A DNA stretch of 7,833 bases from an uncultured Eubacteriales bacterium. GTDB lineage: Bacteria > Bacillota > Clostridia > Lachnospirales > Lachnospiraceae. The stretch covers positions 1 through 7,833 of the forward strand of contig USSL01000072.1 in the NCBI GenBank assembly GCA_900557175.1, in the 5' to 3' direction. Below are positions 5,636-7,833 of this stretch, one piece after another. Position numbers and translations under genes: made by a program. The notes under the pieces were generated by a model. It ran no database searches and was not told the origin of the DNA. It saw only the letters and a list, made by a program, of their open reading frames with translations. How positions within the stretch are numbered: position 1 is the stretch's first letter; each line of letters begins with the position of its first letter.

Positions 5636-6976
5636 ATGTCACAGTTTCAGGTAGCTTATATTCCGGTGGGTGTGCCGACATTCCATCTTGAAAGTGCGAA
5701 ACTTCAGTTTGACGCATCGGTTCAGATGCTTCGGTCATTGACAGATGATGGCGTTTATCCAAATGATATGCTTCTTAGTATAGATGAGCTGAAAGAATTT
5801 TTAGATGGTATCAATCCTGATTTAATTATTTTGCAGAATATTACGTTCGCAAACGGCGCTTATCCAAGTGAGGTTCTGAAGCGTTTTTCGTGTCCGGTAC
5901 TATTATGGACACTTCGCGAGCCGGTGATTGATGGGGGGAGATTAAGACTCAATTCGCTGACGGGGGCATACTCGGCGGGCAATGCACTGGCAGCATTTAG
6001 GGACGGAAATTTTGAATATATTTTCGGAGGGCCGACGGAAGATAAAGTCATTCAGAAGACAGGCGCTGTTATACGGGCGGCGAAACTTAAAAAAGAGCTC
6101 CGTGATCTTCATATGACTGCAATCGGACATACGCCGCAGGGCTTTGGTTTCGGGCGTGCGCTTGATGTGGATCTTCTTAAATATTTCGGTGTGACGCTTG
6201 ATGCGATTGAGGCAAGAGAGCTGATCGATAAGGTAAAGGGGTATACGGACGGAGAATGTGCGTCATATCTTGAAGAAGCAAGGAAAGCGATGGTCGGACT
6301 TGAAAATATGCCGGATCAAAATGTCCGTGATTTTGCAAGAATCTACAAGGCGTACAAAGACTATGTGACAGAAAATCATATCGGTGCTCTGGCTTCAAGA
6401 TGCTGGCCGGATTTCTTTACAGCCTTCGGAACGCCTGTGTGTGCCGTTCTTGCAATGCTCAACGATATGGGTGTTGCGGCGGCTTGTGAGGCGGATATGT
6501 ATGGCGCCCTTTCAATGTATATGGGTATGAGCCTGACGGGACAGCCGGCATTTTTCGGAGATCCGGTATCAATGGACGAAAAAGAAAATACAATCACATA
6601 TTGGCACTGCGGTACGGCGGCATGTAAGCTGGCCTGCGAGACGACAGGTGCCATGACGGGCGTTCATCCGAACAGAAAAATCGGACCGACAATGGAATTT
6701 GGCTGTAAGCCGTGCAGTCATGTCACAGTGTTCCGCGTCGGAAGAAAGGCGGACGGTACATTCAGATTTTTTATCGCTGGCGGCGAGGCGCTCGATAAGC
6801 CGAAACAGTTCTGCGGTACATCTGTCGTTGTAAAAACAAAAAACAGCGCGGAAGATACGATATATAAAAGTGTGCAGGACGGCTGGGAACCGCACTTTGC
6901 AGTCATCTACGGCGATGTGTCGGCTGAGCTTTCGGTGCTTGGGCGTATGCTCGGCATAGAAGTCTGTGAATACTGA
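5636..6976 (+). CDS. L-fucose/L-arabinose isomerase-related protein (FucI-like, COG2407 type)
   Basis: A 446-residue cytoplasmic protein of the group related to L-fucose and L-arabinose isomerases, which interconvert aldoses and ketoses using Mn2+ or another divalent metal. The N-terminal Rossmann-like half includes VLLWTLREP (89-97) and GGRLRLNSLTGAYSAGNAL (100-118); a second region begins at GHTPQGFGFGRALD (164-177). The metal-site half carries RCWPDFF (255-261), ACEADMYGALSM (283-294) with Glu285 and Asp287, and YWHCG (322-326) with His324, matching the acidic and His ligands expected of the fold. IAGGEALD (380-387) and YGDV (425-428) close it. ATG 5636 is chosen because AGGAAGG lies 8 bases upstream; an in-frame GTG at 5627 lies at the edge of that site. 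Twelve Cys, including 325, 330, 334, 357 and 360 near the active site, are notable. Substrate is unknown: fucose, rhamnose, arabinose or a sulfosugar are possible. It is probably co-transcribed with the next gene. Confidence 0.82.
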   Translation: MSQFQVAYIPVGVPTFHLESAKLQFDASVQMLRSLTDDGVYPNDMLLSIDELKEFLDGINPDLIILQNITFANGAYPSEVLKRFSCPVLLWTLREPVIDGGRLRLNSLTGAYSAGNALAAFRDGNFEYIFGGPTEDKVIQKTGAVIRAAKLKKELRDLHMTAIGHTPQGFGFGRALDVDLLKYFGVTLDAIEARELIDKVKGYTDGECASYLEEARKAMVGLENMPDQNVRDFARIYKAYKDYVTENHIGALASRCWPDFFTAFGTPVCAVLAMLNDMGVAAACEADMYGALSMYMGMSLTGQPAFFGDPVSMDEKENTITYWHCGTAACKLACETTGAMTGVHPNRKIGPTMEFGCKPCSHVTVFRVGRKADGTFRFFIAGGEALDKPKQFCGTSVVVKTKNSAEDTIYKSVQDGWEPHFAVIYGDVSAELSVLGRMLGIEVCEY

Positions 6977-7008
6977 TAAATTTTTGAGAAAGCACGGGAG
7001 TGAGCGTA

Positions 7009-7833
7009 ATGAAAGAAAAATTCAGTTATTATATGCCGGTAAAAATCTGTTATGAGGCAGGTATCTTGAAGAAAGCGGCAGATTATATTGATGGAGAAAA
7101 TGTCCTTATTATTTCAGATCCTTTCTTATACAACAACGGCACGGCAAAGGCTATCGGCGAGAGCATGAGCGGAAAAAATGTAGCCTATTTTTCAGATATC
7201 GAGCCGAATCCGTCATGTGAGAGCGTGGACGCAGCGGCGACAGCGGCGAGGGAGATTAAAGCGGACTGTGTCATCGGACTCGGCGGCGGCAGTTCTATGG
7301 ATGTTTCCAAAATCGTTGCATGTCTTGTGACAAACGAGGGCAGTATTTATGACTATTACAGCGGCGGCACAAGAACGCTTGGAAAGAGAAAAACAACGCT
7401 GATTTGTATTCCGACAACAGCGGGCACGGGCAGCGAGGTGACAAACGTCGGCGTTTTTACAAACAAAACAACGCACATTAAAATGCCGATGGTCAATCAG
7501 CAGTTTTGGCCGGATTATGCGCTTATAGACGCCGAACTTACATACACGCTGCCGGCGGCAGTGACGGCTTCCACGGGCATGGACGCTTTCTGTCACGCCA
7601 TTGAAGCATACTGGAACAAAGAATCCGTACCGCTTTGTGACTTTTTAAGTCTCGGCGCCCTGAAGCTTATTTTTGAAAATATAAAGAAAGCCTATGATGA
7701 ACCGGAAAATAAAGAGGCGAGAGGAAATATGATTTTGGCGGCACTTGTTGCGGGCGTTTCTTTCAGTCAGACAAGAACGACAGGGATTCATGCCGTAAGC
7801 TTCCCGCTGACGACGGAATTTGGCGCAAGCCAC
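7009..7833 (+). CDS. Iron-containing alcohol dehydrogenase, 3'-truncated by window
   Basis: NAD(P)-dependent group III (Fe-type) alcohol dehydrogenase, probably reducing an aldehyde to an alcohol during fermentation. The first 275 residues of a usual 370-400 are present; the frame is open to the last base and no stop falls in the window. Visible: N-terminal nucleotide-binding fold with [10 protein letters not shown] (92-101), [12 protein letters not shown] (134-145), and the metal-ligand segments [14 protein letters not shown] (Asp192, His196) and [10 protein letters not shown] (His261); the last codon encodes His275, the expected fourth ligand. ATG 7009 has GGGAG at 6996-7000, 8 bases upstream. 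The 32-bp gap to the isomerase has no promoter or terminator, so the two form an operon. By analogy with fucO next to fucI the substrate may be lactaldehyde or a related C2-C3 aldehyde; the [12 protein letters not shown] segment differs from the corresponding FucO segment and resembles, from memory, Fe-ADHs of phosphonate or sulfonate metabolism, so this is left open. Confidence 0.93.
   Translation, partial: MKEKFSYYMPVKICYEAGILKKAADYIDGENVLIISDPFLYNNGTAKAIGESMSGKNVAYFSDIEPNPSCESVDAAATAAREIKADCVIGLGGGSSMDVSKIVACLVTNEGSIYDYYSGGTRTLGKRKTTLICIPTTAGTGSEVTNVGVFTNKTTHIKMPMVNQQFWPDYALIDAELTYTLPAAVTASTGMDAFCHAIEAYWNKESVPLCDFLSLGALKLIFENIKKAYDEPENKEARGNMILAALVAGVSFSQTRTTGIHAVSFPLTTEFGASH

Noticed and set aside
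7213..7596. Minus-strand open frame of 127 codons
   Set aside because: It lies wholly opposite the Fe-ADH coding frame, has no ribosome site and reads as low-complexity Cys/Arg-rich sequence; the + strand shows clear family motifs.

Overview
The window looks like chromosome from a low-GC, strictly anaerobic Firmicute, most likely a Clostridia member of the Lachnospiraceae type. This rests on a large single-chain pyruvate:ferredoxin oxidoreductase, A+T-rich intergenic DNA with SigA-type promoters, GGAGG-type ribosome sites and strong T-tailed terminators. Species cannot be set from the sequence alone. I see no rRNA or tRNA gene, CRISPR array, insertion sequence or phage gene.

Layout, all genes on the + strand. 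(1) 1-2519: the C-terminal two thirds of a pyruvate:ferredoxin oxidoreductase (nifJ/PFOR), closed by a terminator at 2566-2596. (2) 2712-4814: an alpha/beta hydrolase whose catalytic domain lies between an N-terminal anchor and about ten C-terminal membrane helices; its leader carries three 7-bp half-sites. (3) 4882-5391: a MarR-family regulator with its own promoter directly behind the hydrolase gene, closed by a long hairpin terminator at 5399-5448. (4) 5636-6976 and 7009-7833 (cut by the window end): an L-fucose-isomerase-related protein and an iron-dependent alcohol dehydrogenase, 32 bp apart. They sit behind a near-consensus extended -10 promoter whose start region is covered by a 9-bp-arm inverted repeat.

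How they fit together: PFOR is core fermentation, turning pyruvate into acetyl-CoA and reduced ferredoxin. The hydrolase and MarR gene look like a locally regulated envelope or stress unit. The isomerase plus Fe-ADH pair resembles the logic of fucose or rhamnose catabolism (isomerase, then aldolase, then reduction of the released aldehyde), but the substrate is unknown and any kinase or aldolase would lie beyond the window.

Points most worth a second look: a Tyr in place of the Mg-binding Asp of the ThDP motif in PFOR; the exported hydrolase fused to a polytopic membrane domain; the two operator-like structures; and the unassigned isomerase/Fe-ADH operon.
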